Source: Hygrocybe punicea
Taxonomy: Eukaryota > Basidiomycota > Agaricomycetes > Agaricales > Hygrophoraceae
Direction: 5' to 3'
Assembly: GCA_963556145.1 (NCBI GenBank)
Contig: OY744469.1
Span: forward strand, 6,606,767-6,670,766
DNA: 64,000 nt
Part shown: one piece after another, positions 32,426 to 45,249 of the stretch
Position numbering within the stretch: position 1 is the stretch's first letter
Layout: each line of letters starts with the position of its first letter
Notes under the pieces: generated by a model
Databases searched by the model: none
What the model was told of the DNA's origin: nothing
The model's input: only the letters and a program-made list of their open reading frames with translations
Made by a program: the position numbers and the translations under genes

Positions 32426-34001
32426 ATGTTCAAACGCCTGCTGTCTACCATCACCATAAAGCCAAGCCCATCCAAGGCCCATCACCATGTCCCCCTCCCG
32501 GATTCCTCATTCCCAAAGGGCTATCTGTTGACAGGAATCCACTGTGGGATCAAGAAGAAACCACACATCCCTGATCTCGCTATCATTCTCTCCACTTCAT
32601 CACAGCCTACATCAGCTGCAGCCTGTTTCACTCGCAACGCCTTCAAAGCTGCACCTGTCGTAGTTTCACAGCATGTATTGGACAGGAATCGCGGAAGGGC
32701 GAGGGCCGTCGTTGTCAATAGCGGTTGTGCGAACGCTGTCACCGGGAAGCAAGGATTGGCAGATGCGTGGTCTATGGTACGCGAGACGGACGGTTTGCTC
32801 TCCAAACTAGGGACAGGTGCACTGTCAGAGCATGAGACGCTCGTAATGTCCACTGGTGTCATTGGGCAACCGCTACCCATCGCCAAAATCATCTCTGGCA
32901 TCCAATCTCAGTCACCCCACAATAATACGAACCATAATAATAATAATAAGCAATTCACGACTCTCGGATCCGGGTTTGACGCATGGGAACGCGCCGCCAA
33001 GGCGTTCATGACGACTGACACGTTCCCCAAGCTACGCTCGCGGACGTTCACCATCGCTGGCAGAGAGTACCGGATGGCAGGCATGGACAAAGGGGCAGGC
33101 ATGATTCACCCTGATATGGGCCCGCCATCTGAACACCTCCCACATGCCACCTTGCTGGGGTGCATTATGACTGACGCAGCTGTCTCCCCTAGGAGTCTTC
33201 AGTCGGCCTTGACGTACGCCGTCGAGAGAAGTTTCAATTCCATCAGTGTTGACGGTGAGATGTCCACCAACGACACCATTCTGATCCTGGCAAATGGGGC
33301 TGCTGCTGCCGCTTCTGCGCCGCCTGCGCAAGAGATTGACGAGGAGCACGATAGGGAGGCGTACGAGGCCTTCAAGAACGAGCTTACCTCGTTTGCCGTT
33401 GATCTTGCCAAATTGGTAGTGAGAGATGGTGAGGGTGCGACCAAGTTCGTCACGATCTCCGTGGAGGTGAGGCTTCAAGAACATATTTCGCGACTGGTTG
33501 ACGTTTCTTTTGTAGGGAGCGCCTACTTATGCCGATGCGCATAAAATAGCGTCACGGATATCAACGTCTGCGCTTGTGAAAACAGCACTGTATGGTGAAG
33601 ACGCCAAGTAAGTGTACTCTCTTATCTACTTATTATCCAACCTTTCCCCCTAGTTGGGGCCGTATTCTCGCCGCCACTGGATCTGTCAACTTTTCAGCAC
33701 CACTCGACCCAACCCGTGTCAGCGTTTCTTTCGTTCCCGCGGATGGATCTGCCCCGCTCCCAGTTTTACTCAACGGCGAGCCAGAAAACGTCGACGAAGT
33801 CCGTGCAAAAGAAATCTTGAGCGAGGAAGACTTTGAGGTCAAAGTAGAGATGGGTCTGGGCAATGCAAGTGCAACATATTGGACTTGTGATTTCAGCTAT
33901 GTTGGTGCTCCACTGTTGTTTTGATTCTCGGTTTTCCCTGTTAACTTTTCTTTTTGTATCCTTAGGAGTATGTTAGAATTAATGGAGATTATAGAAGTTG
34001 A
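32426..34001 (+). CDS. argJ: Arginine biosynthesis bifunctional protein ArgJ (ornithine acetyltransferase)
   Basis: Four exons (32426-33466, 33516-33607, 33654-33900, 33966-34001) give 471 residues. ArgJ transfers acetyl from N-acetylornithine to glutamate and can make N-acetylglutamate from acetyl-CoA, in the mitochondrial matrix. Seen: a basic, Ser/Thr-rich N-terminus suited to mitochondrial import (MFKRLLSTITIKPSPSK), GIHCGIKKK, AVVVNSGCANAVTGKQG, MSTGVIGQPLP, GMDKGAGMIHPDMG and HATLLGCIMTDAAVS holding the autocleavage Thr. Further on are FNSISVDGEMSTNDTILILANG, DGEGATKFVTI, WGRILAATG and the short last exon EYVRINGDYRS. An upstream in-frame extension exists, but ATG 32426 gives the best targeting peptide. 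A small Asn-rich insertion (HNNTNHNNNNK) is unusual. Confidence 0.93.
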
Positions 34002-34065
34002 CCAAAGTGTGGGTGTATGACTACTAGAATGCTATGATCGTGGATTCCATACCACTGTGTCAAGT

Positions 34066-35805
34066 TTACTCGGCCGAACCAGATGTCGAGTCCTGTCCAC
34101 TCTCTATGATGGCTTGAATCATGGCTGAGCCAACTTTTTCCGCTCCTTCAAACCGACTCTCAAAAAATGCGGCAGTAGCCATAAATCGCTGTTTGTAAAG
34201 ATCAAAATTACCGAACTGGACACATTGGCTCCACCCTCTCGCCGCAATCACAAACTCCAAATCATCGTCCCTGTGCGAGACGTCGTGCAGCGCGGCGTGG
34301 ATCGCGGCGTCTAGGCGCTGCTGAGACCGGAACAGATACTCGGCAACACCGATCCACAGACGGAAGATAGGTGTTGCGGCCAAGTCAAGGTGGTGGAAAG
34401 GCTGAATGCCAAGGTGGGCCCAGCAATCCACCATGGCGAGTAAGGAAAGGTGGGAGTTTGCTTTGGGTCCTTGTCGTTGGGAAGTGCCGCTGGGATTGTC
34501 AAGTGAAGGAGAGTCTGGCTTTTTACCTAGACTGAACTGATCGAGTACGTCCTCAGATAGAAGGATGGGTGTGCGTTTCTTGCCTACTACTCCGTCTCTC
34601 CCTGGCTCTGTTTGGTATGTATCACCGAATACGGCGTCCTTGGCTTTGTACATCCTGGAACGGAGCCCGTCGTCATTTACGTTAAGCATCAGTTTGAACA
34701 GCTCCGTGGCGCTCTTGGCGTATTGGTCGATTTGAACACGAGCCGAGGGGTTCAGGATGGCGAGGCCGGCATAGACATGCCATTTGTTGGAGTAGATGCG
34801 CAGCATGATGTTGACTTTGACCGTTTCGATACCCCCGACGTAGTACCCTTGCTCCCAGGGGTAAAACAGCGAGTTTGACCATGCTGTCCCCATGCTGCGA
34901 GAGACGTGCGTACGCAAAATTACAAGTTAATAACTAAACACCAAAAACGAAAATACAATTTCAGTCACGTTACCTGAGGAACGCAGCATGTGTAACTGCT
35001 TGTGTGTTGGCGGTTACCAGGTCGTGGTCCTCGTAGGAGAGGTAGACGTAACGTGAGCGGAAGCAACGGAGTATATTTTCAACTAGAGCAAGAGCGGCAT
35101 CGGAGGCGCGATGTTTGATGAGAACCTGAGAATATGGGTTGCATAGAAGTCAACACAAATGTGGGATGCGATAAGAAGGGCGTGCCAGAGGCTGGCCTAA
35201 AGGAGATACGGTGGGCCCGTGCATGGAATGGCATGAGACGATGGAGACGTCTTTTGGCAAGTACTTTTCGAAGGCTTCTTTTTCGGGGCTTTTCACAGAT
35301 GTCTGACCTGCGACGATAGCGCCGACCTTTGAAGCTGTAAGAGTGACAATGATTGAGAAAGGAGACATAAAAGGGCTAATCTGGGCACGCACAAGGACCG
35401 TACTGAGCTACGACACGATCAATAAACTCGGCTTCCACCGAGTATACGAGAAAGTCGGAAGATCTGGAGACGGCGTGCCCATCGGAGAGAACGGTGATGC
35501 CCGCGACACCTGGAACAAAAGCAAAAACGGAAAGTCAATCCCGGCAAACAGTTGGTTTTCAAAAACTGCGGGACCAGACCGTCATACTCGCGCTTGAGTG
35601 TATCGTATGTCGACGGTAGGTCGCACACGTGAATTCTATGTACATAAGCCAAGCAAGAACGAAAAGTCACATTGGAAACCCACTTTTTCCAGCCAGCTGC
35701 TGACAGGTGTTGGGCGTACATCCTGCCCATGGCACCCATTCCAATCAAGCCTATGACAGGCTGTTCATGGACAGGGCTGTCTGGGTTGACATCTGGATTG
35801 ATCAT
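34066..35805 (-). CDS. TYR1: Prephenate dehydrogenase (NADP+), tyrosine biosynthesis
   Basis: Six exons (35684-35805, 35580-35635, 35399-35509, 35186-35334, 34974-35125, 34066-34894) give 472 residues. TYR1 oxidatively decarboxylates prephenate to 4-hydroxyphenylpyruvate in the cytosol. Seen: the Rossmann start VIGLIGMGAMGRMYAQHLS, VCDLPSTYDTLKREYD, VGAIVAGQTSVKSPEKEAF, IVSCHSMHGPTVSPLGQPL, LVTANTQAVTHAAFLSMGTAW, YPWEQGYYVGGIETVKVN, MLRIYSNKWHVYAGLAILNP and LLAMVDCWAHLGI...LDLAATPIFRLWIGVAEYLF. The fourth intron (35126-35185) starts with GC rather than GT (CTG|GCACGC...CTCAG); any GT alternative breaks the frame. Confidence 0.93.
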
Positions 35806-36616
35806 GACTAGCCTTTCCTAATAGGCGCCTTTGCAAAGATGATGGTGAGAACCTATAGGACACGGCTCACGTGGTGATTTACAGCGGCTTCGGCGTCTGT
35901 CCCTTCACCGGTCACCTGCGCGACCGCGGCATTCGGAAGATCGTTTGACAGTTGCACTGAGCCACCATCGCTGTCATTACCGTTCGCTGTCGGCGACCGG
36001 GTGGAGACTTGGCCCTGGATAACGGGCGACCTCTCCAATGAAATTACACATTTTCTCTTTATATATAGGCAACTGAGATTTGGGCTGGTCGTTGCCATGA
36101 AAGTCACGTGATTATCGCGATTCATGATATAATTTTTTTGTTTTTCTTCTTTTTTTTCCAGGATATTTAGTCCCTGCTGGCCTGAACATCCCAGGTAAGC
36201 ACTAGTCTGCTGCAATTGGCCGCCTGCTGTTCGACTCCACTGACAACGGTGTGATCCGTCCATTCCCCAGTAACTGCCGTCCCGGCTTGACATCGTTTTC
36301 ACCCCCAGGCCTCCACGTGCAGACCAAGCCAAATATCTGAGCCTTCCGCCATCAATTGCTCTCCTGGCGTCATTTCGTTGGCATACTATGTGAGCAATAT
36401 TGACGGTTCTCCCTCTTTGAAATCACTCGTTTACCCTTGTTCATTTTCTCAACCCTTGCCCTTGATCCTCCAGGCTCCATCGCCAGTGTTAGATTGGACC
36501 TTTTCCTTGATTACTATCTGTGCGCCCTCTCGAAACACTTGGTTAGTTGCATGGTACGACTCCTAATTCATACTTGCTCAATTCTTTTTCTCTTTTTTTT
36601 TGCAAGTTCTTCGTTT
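35806..36616. other. Divergent promoter region
   Basis: About 810 bases between TYR1 (-) and the serine-rich gene (+), so both promoters lie here. Pyrimidine-rich runs occur near 36,130-36,160 and 36,580-36,600. No coding pattern is convincing. Confidence 0.45.
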
Positions 36617-39600
36617 ATGGCCTCCGGCACATCCGATTCAGAAGATCCGACCACAACTATCTCCACGTCTTCTACAGAGGATTTACACTACGAATTGCTG
36701 CAGGCTTATTATGCCACGTCTTCGACCCAATCTGGTGAACAACCCACTAGGTTGTCAGTACCGCACGATCAGTCTACCCAACGACATGTCTCACCATCTC
36801 CCCATTTGCACTCGCCATCGTCGCGGTCCAAGCCCGCTTCTACATCTTCGAAGGACGCTGTCCACGCACAACCTTCAGGGTCGACATCACCGCCTCCCCT
36901 TCACAGTCAGCCGATTCGCACGCTGCCTGATCCTGAGCCACAATGTCAAAGGAGCAACCCCGCTGGTCTTGTCCCGCCAATCCCGCCTGCGAAGGGTAGC
37001 GAGAGCGGGACATTGGGAAGAACTCTTTCCCCCAACACGGACCCGTCCTTCCCGCAACACATCTCTGGGAGTGACCTTCCCGTCAGAACTGGGTCCACAT
37101 CCGGCTCTGGGTCTGACGTAGCGTCGAGTTCCAAGCCAACATCTTCTCACTGGCACCCACACCCCAACCAGGGATCCTCTTTACAACCTCGCTCGTCCTC
37201 TAATTCCCATCGCAAAGCCCCGAATTCACATATGCGATCCGAAAGCACTTCTGATGGCAGTACTGCCCTTCCGGTCGACATGAAACGCCTCCTCAGTAAA
37301 CCTGCTCTCCCATCCTCTTCCCCTAGCTCCATGTTCTCGGACACTGAATCCCAACACTCCTCACCTACTAACCGAAGGTTGGCAGCATCCACATCAGGGT
37401 CGAAAAATACCCATGACCCCTCACGAGACCAACCTGCAAAAGCACATATAGGGTCCAACAGACCTCAGGAACTGCCGCGAGTCAAAGAGAAGCATGATCA
37501 CGGATTGTCATCTCAAGGGTTGGCATCACCATCTTTTCCAGTCAAACAATACTACTCGGCACCCTCTGATTCATCGCCTCCGGAACAGAAAGCACCAAAG
37601 CCACGAAATCTCCTCAAGAGACGCCCCAGCGCTAACAATGGCATGAGATCGCCGTCAATCCCTGCAGTCCCATCGCATGCCGTATCCAACGACCCAATAC
37701 GTATTCCTGATATTTCAACAACTCATACATTGACCGTAAGCCCTACCCCTCAATCGTCTCATTCATCGGTGTCCCCAAGACAGGAGAGTCGCAGTGAATA
37801 CAAAAAACGTAATACCGGGTCGTTGCGGGCATCGTCATCGGCCCTCACTCCAGCCAGGGCAGTTGCTGAGGCTTATAAACAACAGGAGGCGCGACGTGAG
37901 GATCTGGCACTGACTTCCCAGAAAGACGAAGATAACCATCGGGGACGCCATCCGGGCACCCGAGCCCGGGCACCCAGCTTCGGTAGCGATCCAGACATGA
38001 ACGTTACGCCGTATTATACCGTGCTCGGCAGCGTGACTGGGAAAGTCGTCGCTGTGGACGGACCAGACGACCACGACGACTGGAGTTTGAAAGTTGGAAC
38101 TGTGTATTCTACCCAGGAACGCTTGCGGTTACAGAAATCTCCGTCAGGACCACGGATTCTGTCACGGAAAATTTCGGGAAAGTGGAGGAAGGCGGTCTGG
38201 AATCCGTGTGATATCGGGCATCGGGACAGGTCACCTTCAGTCAGTGCTACCGCTAGTGATCCGGCAAATAGTTCTCGACCTAGCTTGCACGAACTACGGT
38301 TTGCGCGTGCCGGCCACGATCATAGGAAATCGCTTAGGCTCTCCATTGAGAAATTCGCTGATCTGCCACTGGATACCCACGTACTCCACTCAATGCCAAC
38401 CAGTCGTTCAGGACCATGGACAGAATCCCCAAACTTTGAACACCCAGGAGATAAACCGGGACCAAGGAGGACTCAGAGCGAGATGCTGACCGGTGGGAAG
38501 ATATGGAAATTGATGAAACGGATCAGTGGTGGCGGCATGAGAGAGAAATACCATGGTCAGGATTCGCCGCCGCCACCGGTACCAGCTATCCCCAAACACC
38601 ATCCCATTCTCCCAGAGCGGATCCGCTTCCCAAGATGGTCACGAAGATAGACAACCTGGTGTCTTTTCTCGGTTTATGCAGTCCCGTACCTCGATGTCCG
38701 CGACCCCCGCTCCACTGCATCGGCATACGGCCCCTGTTTTGGTACCCCCACGTCCACCGCTAACCTCTATCATAACATCAAAGGGAGGGACTACTTCGTG
38801 CCCTGGTACAGTATCTTCGTCCCCCGGCTCCTCCGATATCGGCTCTTCCCAATTTATGCATCAGACTAACTCCCACCGGTCCTCGTTGTCGTCTAACGGG
38901 GAGGTGCTCCCTACTGTCTTAAGCAACGCCATCGGTCAACACATCATACCACCTAGTGAACTGTGCCGGTTGCACGTCGACCAGGAGGTTCACCCCTCAC
39001 CCAAATATCGCACGCTTCCACCCCTACCGAAAAGTGCCGATGATTGGGGCATATATTCCCCTGAAGTTGTACTGGCATCTTTGCCACACCCTCCTCGTTT
39101 GAGACCNNNNNNNNNNNNNNNNNNNNNNNNNNNNNNNNNNNNNNNNNNNNNNNNNNNNNNNNNNNNNNNNNNNNNNNNNNNNNNNNNNNNNNNNNNNNNN
39201 NNNNNNGCCGGAAAGCTTCACAGGATGCACCTGATGCGGCAGGCAACCGAGGAAGGTCTCCCCTGGAAAGCTTCGCGCCGCAATCGTCATCCGGACTCTC
39301 GACCTTACCCCACCCCGGCCTCCGAAAAGTCCGAAACGAGCGCTCTCTATTCCTCATTCCGCACCACCCCCCCGGGATTCATCCTTGGTTACGCAGCGAG
39401 AGAAAATTCTGAACGCCGACCTAGCCTTCGTCACCGCAGGAAGACGTCTTCTGACGTGCTGGACCACACGTTGGCGGTTAGACCTAGGTATCGGTCAAAT
39501 TCCCTCGAGACCGTCGCGCGTCGTGGCCGCAAAGTGACTCTTACGTTTAGGGAGATGGGTGCAGCGGAGAAGCCAACTTTGACCGAGCAGGAAAAGGCAG

Positions 39601-39740
39601 ACAAATGGGATGACCTGTTGGCACGTAGCGCCAGCGCGGGAGGCACGCTGCACGTAGGAGGCGACGAGCTCAGATCCGATCTTGTTCGCTTCTCGAACAT
39701 CTCAGAGATAGTTTTCAATCCTAACCCAGATGCATCGTGA
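36617..39740 (+). CDS. Large Ser/Pro-rich conserved hypothetical protein (contains assembly gap)
   Basis: Start ATG 36617 (MASGTSDSEDPTTT). The first 500 residues are low complexity (Ser, Pro, His). A more ordered part follows: YYTVLGSVTGKVVAVDGPDD, LRLQKSPSGPRILSRKISGKWRKAVW and GGKIWKLMKRISGGG, a PPPP stretch, and a C-terminal block TLTFREMGAAEKPTLTEQEKADKWDDLLARSASAGGTLHVGG that I know from mushroom proteins without function. The frame changes between 38,555 and 38,635: either a 79-nt intron (38556-38634) or a 37-nt one (38579-38615) restores it. A run of 100 N lies inside. No known domain; a cytoskeletal or signalling scaffold is possible but unsupported. Confidence 0.6.
39107..39206. other. 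Assembly gap (100 N)
   Basis: Exactly 100 N, a conventional placeholder. The true length is unknown; the open frame continues on both sides. Confidence 0.99.
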
Positions 39741-40321
39741 TGTTTTCCCTTATCTTTTGTTGCATATTGCACCACGCTCGCTTTGTCGTATGTTTTTTTT
39801 CATGCATGTCCATTATCTTCGGCATTTTTTTTTTTTTGCTTATTAATATACACTATATAGCTCTCGACAGCTCTCGACATAATTAAATCAAGCAGTTCAC
39901 ACACACAGGAGATGGATGAGGATGAACTTGTTGCACTGGCATATACCCTTTATTCAGTTATGTCCATTGACTTCATTCTGGTCTGTCTATTCCATGGAAT
40001 AGGAAATGGCACAGATACTTGCAGTAATCAGTACCTGTGTATTCATCAGGGATGTGTATAGATTTCATACAATCACAGTTCCTTACAATGGCTTTTTGCC
40101 CTCCCCATCGATATCCTGCCCAAAGAATATAACAATCGCAAGGACGAGACAAGTCAACCTGAAAATGAGTAAAAACACAAACCACATCACCCTCCGTTGG
40201 ATAGATGCAGCGACGGCGCTAGGGTCGAATCCTTCAATAGCGTTGATAGCGCCATACGATCGCGACTGGAGTTCGGCGAGTTGACTACCACTTCGCACAA
40301 GTGTGGCAGAAACCCTAGACC
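39741..40321. repeat. Segmental duplication, left copy (~575 bp, direct)
   Basis: Matches 57,509-58,075 in direct orientation with a few substitutions and small indels (for example tatcttttgttgcatat, then cacaggagatggatgagg). This copy covers the 3' UTR of the Ser-rich gene and the 3' part of the small membrane-protein gene, so it is the original location. Confidence 0.95.
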
Positions 40322-40711
40322 GGTATGTCGTTGTTGTCGTGGTCGTGGTATCTGTGTAGTTGCGTTTTTCGGGATGGGGAATACCTTGAATGAGTGAAAG
40401 CAACCTACCTCCCTCTCTCCTAAGGTTTAGGAGGGGTAAAATCCAGAGTGTAATCGCCTTAGGTATGGCGTACGCGATGTTGTACACAATCCTGAAGGGG
40501 AAGTCGGGCCAGATGGACAAGGCGAGAAACAATCCTGCAGAGATATTTGGGTGTTCGCCAACTGCGGGAGGGCGTCAGTGATGATTTGGTTTGCATGTGT
40601 ATGATACGCACTGGTGATATGGTACAAGTGTAAGAAAGCTTGTCTTACGCCCAAAAGCGTCGGAATGATGAAGCAGATTTCCTGAGTGAAGCAGATTTCC
40701 CGGGTGGACAT
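40083..40711 (-). CDS. Small multi-pass membrane protein, unknown
   Basis: Two exons (40612-40711, 40083-40561; 50-nt intron) give 192 residues. Hydrophobic segments: ICFIIPTLLGVRQAFLHLY, ISAGLFLALSIWPDFPFRIVYNIAYAIPKAITLWILPLL, and near the C-terminus VMWFVFLLIFRLTCLVLAIVIFF. Between them lies a polar loop with a poly-Thr run. I do not recognise the family. The 3' half is duplicated at 57.8-58.07 kb. Confidence 0.6.
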
Positions 40712-40861
40712 AGTGATTTGCGCTCTCGATATCCCTCAACTGATAGCGCTATAGATACTTTCATCAAAGAAAATTCCACGCTCACTTTTGCTTCCGGATT
40801 TGCTGATGAACTTAGATCTGACTAACCCATGACGTGTGGTTCGCCTTCTAGGTACTCTGCG

Positions 40862-42110
40862 ATGCGACTACGAAGCTACAGACATAATATATGGTTACCC
40901 GCCGAACTGGTCGACCATATTATCGACCACTTCCACGATTGTCCATCAGCTCTCCGCAGCTGTGCACTCGTCTGTCGAGCTTGGGTAGCGCCCAGTCGTT
41001 TCCACCTTTTCTATCGCATAGTCATCCAACCTCGTCGCATCCGAGAGGCAATTGTATTTCAACGTTGCCGCAACCTGTACCGCTTTTTGCAAAAATCTCC
41101 TGGTATTGCCCTCTTCATCCGCGATTTCCGATTTTCAGTGGGATTTGAAGGCAGGGTGATGATGTTAGACTCCGAGTGGCCCAACCTAAGAACAGTCTTA
41201 CCTCATCTACCGGGCATGCTCACGGAATTGCGAAGGCTGAGGCTGGAAGGAATCCATTGGACGACTTTGTCGCCTGACATAAGGGCATCGTTCCGTACCG
41301 TTTTCGCTCTCCCTTCCCTCGTTCACATCGAAACGTCTGCCCTCTCTTTTTCAAAATTGAATCATTTTACGACGCTGCTTCACTCCCCTCTGAAGTATCT
41401 CACAGTGTGTGCTGAATGGAACGAGACCTATGCCAGGCAAGATGGTTGCATTGTCGAGGTCCCCGAGGAGGAGGATAAGAGTGCGAGAAAGTCGAAACCC
41501 AAACCTTGTCGCCTCAAGTATTTACGTTCGAACATGGCATATGAATGCCCAGAGTTCATTAATTGGCTTCTTGGGCCGCAAACCGTGATTGACATTTCTA
41601 CTATTCGCACCTTGGATGCATGGTGCAATCCAAAGTGTGCGGAGAATTCTATGGCGAGGTTGATGAGAGCATTGTCCCTTGAAAATTTAACGATTCATCA
41701 CCCTCAAGTGGGGCCATGGGGTCCGCTTCCCTTCTTTCGTTGTCGTATCCATGCTCAATCTTGTTATCTTGTCTAGATGGGTCAGTCGGTGACACTATTG
41801 ACCTGGGATGCAACACAAATCTCCAAAGACTGACTTTGGTCGTTGGGAGTGATGTCAAGCTACAGCGTTATCTCGAATGTTTTTTGTCTCGACTTGAAAC
41901 ACCAAACATACAACAAATTGTCATCAACTTCGTGTCCACCAAATTTGAAGAAGAAAGTGGGAGGGGTTGGAATGAGGTTGACCGTATTCTCGCTGGCGCC
42001 AAGTTTGGGACCTTGAAGAACGTTGGGATAGAGTTGCCATATTGCAGCAACAATGTGTGTTGGGACTTTGCTGACCAGTTTCCGTTATTATATGCCAAAG
42101 GGATCCTTTA
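40862..42110 (+). pseudogene. F-box protein, last exon split by the 15-kb element
   Basis: Exon 1 (40862-41720) and exon 2 (from 41777; intron 56 nt) encode an F-box, IWLPAELVDHIIDHFHDCPSALRSCALVCRAW, followed by leucine-rich scaffold sequence (ITDLKYLTV-like: LKYLTVCAEW, LQRLTLVVGSDVKLQRYLE). Such proteins link substrates to SCF ubiquitin ligases. Coding sequence is open up to the left end of the 15-kb element near 42,110; the likely continuation is at 57,097. An upstream ATG at 40829 is also possible. Possibly functional before insertion; now its C-terminus would be replaced by element sequence (...SGKPDITYSYLMRLKLS). Confidence 0.7.
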
Positions 42111-42857
42111 CGCATCAGGAAAACCTGATATTACTTATTCTTACTTAATGCGACTTAAATTATCTTGAAATTTAAATCAAGACAATTCAAGTATAACTGA
42201 ATTAAGACACGCTGTCTTGGCCTAAGTAGGTACAGTTTATTGATCCTACCTTAATTTCACTTAGTTTCTGATCAAGACAAATTAAGACGACGAATCAATT
42301 GACCAAGATCCTGCATGGCTGGATTAAGAATGGCTAAATCAAGATGGTAAAATTTACTAAGAGAAATCAAGACGTGAAAAATCAAGTGGCATAAATTGTA
42401 CCGGCATAACACAGAGACTCGGAGTTGCGAAAAGGACAGCAATAGGTGGAAACTTGAATGAGGAAAGGGCCCGGGTATACTAGTAGGGCCCCATAGCAAC
42501 TGTGACGCCGGCAAGCTAGAAGGGAACGTCAGTGGCTGTGGACCTGTCAACTTTTGAAAGCCAGGGTGAAGATGATGTGAGCTCACATGTTTTTCGGGGC
42601 CTTGCCTTGTTTTCGGGCACAGTAGGAATTGCAAAGCACATAGTAGCCAGATGAAAGGTGTAGACGGGGCATAGTGGCATAGATTTTTCTCTTCCTCCAG
42701 AGGAAAGGCATGGGCGGCGGCGAGGGTCATAAAAAATGGTAATTGACGGTGGATAACACAAGAGCGGTGGCGGTGGAGATAACATTGTGCACAAAAAAAA
42801 CTGTACATTATCAATCAAGAAATTACAACTTGAATTAAACGAAGGGCTTACATTCAC

Positions 42858-45102
42858 CTATTCAACGTCCGAAGTATCTGAGATATCCATCAAATTAGCC
42901 CGAATATCACCTTTGTCGTTCTCATTATTGGTGGTCATCACAGTGGTCGGGGCAGTGTTGCGTTGGCTGCCTAACTTGGCGTAATGCTGCGCCTTCGCAA
43001 TGATTTTCTCCATGGATCCCTCATGCAGGTTGCCATTAATCGAAATCAGGTATCTACGTGTTGCTGGTCCCCAGTTCGATTCGCAGAACGCGAGAGTCTT
43101 GTTCGATTCCTTTCCGGATTCCTTGTTGAGCACCTTGGCGATTCCAGTTGCCAGTCCCTTGCCTTTTTTGATTACCTTCTCTTGTGCAAGTTGTTCAATT
43201 GTAATGTAACCATCTGCCCACAACCTCAGGGCATGTTCCAACTGCAAATGTGGTTATCCCAAGACATGCATCAAATCATATGAAAATGCTTACCGCAGAG
43301 CAAGAAAGCGATAGAGCAATTTTTGGGTCCGTGCGATAACCCTTATCAAATGAAGGGATGTTGGTGCTACCCTCAGTCGCCGCGAAATGGGTAGCAAACA
43401 CCTGCAAAATAAAATCGGAGCGGAATAAACCTCTGTATATCTGTTCAAAAACAACCGTGACTGGTGCCGTCATATCTTAATTTTGATGTAGACAAACGTA
43501 CCGAGGGGTCATCACCATCGGCGGTGGAATAAAGAAATCGGCAGTTCTCAAGCATTGATTCCGCAAATTCAACCCGGCTGTCATCAGTGTTGAATTCGTC
43601 ACCGGCTTCCTCCGACTCGAAGAATGCATTGAGGATGGCGACGGCAGCGGAGCCGAAGCCCCCACGCCACTTGTAAATCCTTTGGAAAGCCTTGAACAAA
43701 AAAAATATATGTAAGTCCAAATGGATGCAATAGAAAGAAGAGGTCACCATGACAAAAACTGCATCATTAATCTGTACGATATACGGTATTTTGTTTCCGT
43801 AAACTATTTTCCAGATCTTTTGTAACGCCGCAGCTGCCTCAGAGTCAACAATGGTCCAGGGGTCTCGAGAGCTTGCCAGGAATTCAATAAAAGTCGGCAC
43901 GAAGCAGCGTCGCCAACAATTTCCTTCTTGGCACCCTTCGGGGAGGTCCTTGTTATGAAATTTCTGAAGTGCGCGATTAGCTGTGTCCGGCTTGTTTTGC
44001 TTGGGGGGGCGTTCGTCGGGCTCATCGCGGGTTTTTACCATCCCCTGGAACAACTTGAGCTATCAGATACCGCAATTAAATTCAGACTTACTGCACTTGT
44101 TAGCTGTTTATTACCCTTGATTGGACTGGATAGGGCCGCCTCGAGCTCGTTCTCTTCGTCTGAATCATTCAATCCACCAAGTACATCGCCTTCGTTATCT
44201 TGGGCATCAAAAGTCACGACTTGATGCCGGTTACTGACAGCCTTGCTGGTGCCTGGGTTGTCCACATCATTACCTAATGATGTGGAGGAATGCAGGGAAA
44301 CCGGACGATTCGAAGAGAAGGTTTTTGATATGGTAGCTGAACGAGTGCTCGTAGTCGACTTAGAATTATTAGGGTGCAACTGAGCAACGACTGCTTTTGC
44401 CCAGTTTTTGGCACCAGTAAGCTTGCTCTTAGAAGCCTGAGTAGTCGCGCTGAGGGTGAAGTAGAAAAGGGTCGTTTTGTCAAGCTTGAGCATGAAAGAT
44501 GAGTACACGTACACTGTGACATTTTTGTCCGTCAGTGACTCATCACCATCAGCCTGACCTTGCACACGTGCGAGGACTCCTTCTTCAACCCCCTTCTCGC
44601 ATTGCTGGTCTCCTCTACTGGCTGGCTCCTTGCGCGCTGCATTGATCGTTGCCCTAACGTACACCTTCGGTTTCTTGCGAGGCGGCATTGGCTCGGTTTC
44701 CTCCCCGCTTTCACCACCAGCCCCCGGCCTTTGCTCAGGCTCGAAGTTTGACGGACTAGCAGCAGCCTGAGGCTCGTCTGCATCTGGTTCGGAGTCACCA
44801 TCGAAGTAGGGTATTTTCATGTGGGTACTGGTGCGTCGGAGAGGTCGTTTTCCAAGCTGGACAGGCGCCTCCTCGTCGGCGGCTAACCTGTCTTCAAGCG
44901 CAGCGATACGATCAAGCCCTTGCTGTTTTCGTAATTCTTTTTCCTCCTTGGTGGCTTTCTGCAGTGCTGCATCACGCTGCACCTCCTCTTTGGTACGTCG
45001 CTTGCACTGTCCTTGAGTTTGAATAGCGCCTGGGTGTTTACCAGCATTTTCAGCGCGAGTCGACATACGCACTGAGTCTGGTGCTTTTTTCTTCGGTGCC
45101 AT
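42858..45102 (-). CDS. DUF6532-like protein of the Plavaka element
   Basis: Minus-strand gene starting at ATG 45102 (MAPKKKAPDSVRMSTRAENAGKHPG). A basic/acidic low-complexity N-terminus (coiled-coil-like KATKEEKELRKQQGLDRIAALEDRL) is followed by KLTGAKNWAKAVVAQ. After introns come LPEGCQEGNCWRRCFVPTFIEFLASS, IWKIVYGNKIPYIVQINDAVF, IYKWRGGFGSAAVAILNAFFES, TDPKIALSLSCSA, LEHALRLWADGYI and a C-terminal acidic tail ending DISDTSDVE. The middle matches, from memory, the basidiomycete DUF6532 family, which has no known biochemical role. About six exons; every piece is open. It diverges from the transposase with about 150 bp between the starts, so the two may share a promoter. Confidence 0.6.
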
Positions 45103-45249
45103 CGTGGTTGGGACTTGGACGTGGTACGTTCTTTTGTTTTTTTGTGTGACGGTGGAATAGAGTTCAACAGTGCCACGTAGACGCGTTTTCTCTCAAGTCC
45201 ATTCTCTCACGGTTACCTGGTCACTATTAGTTGTACCCAGGCTGCTTCA

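Noticed and set aside
35853..36332. 160-codon minus-strand frame upstream of the Ser-rich gene
   Set aside because: Low-similarity composition, no conserved block, located in a divergent promoter region.
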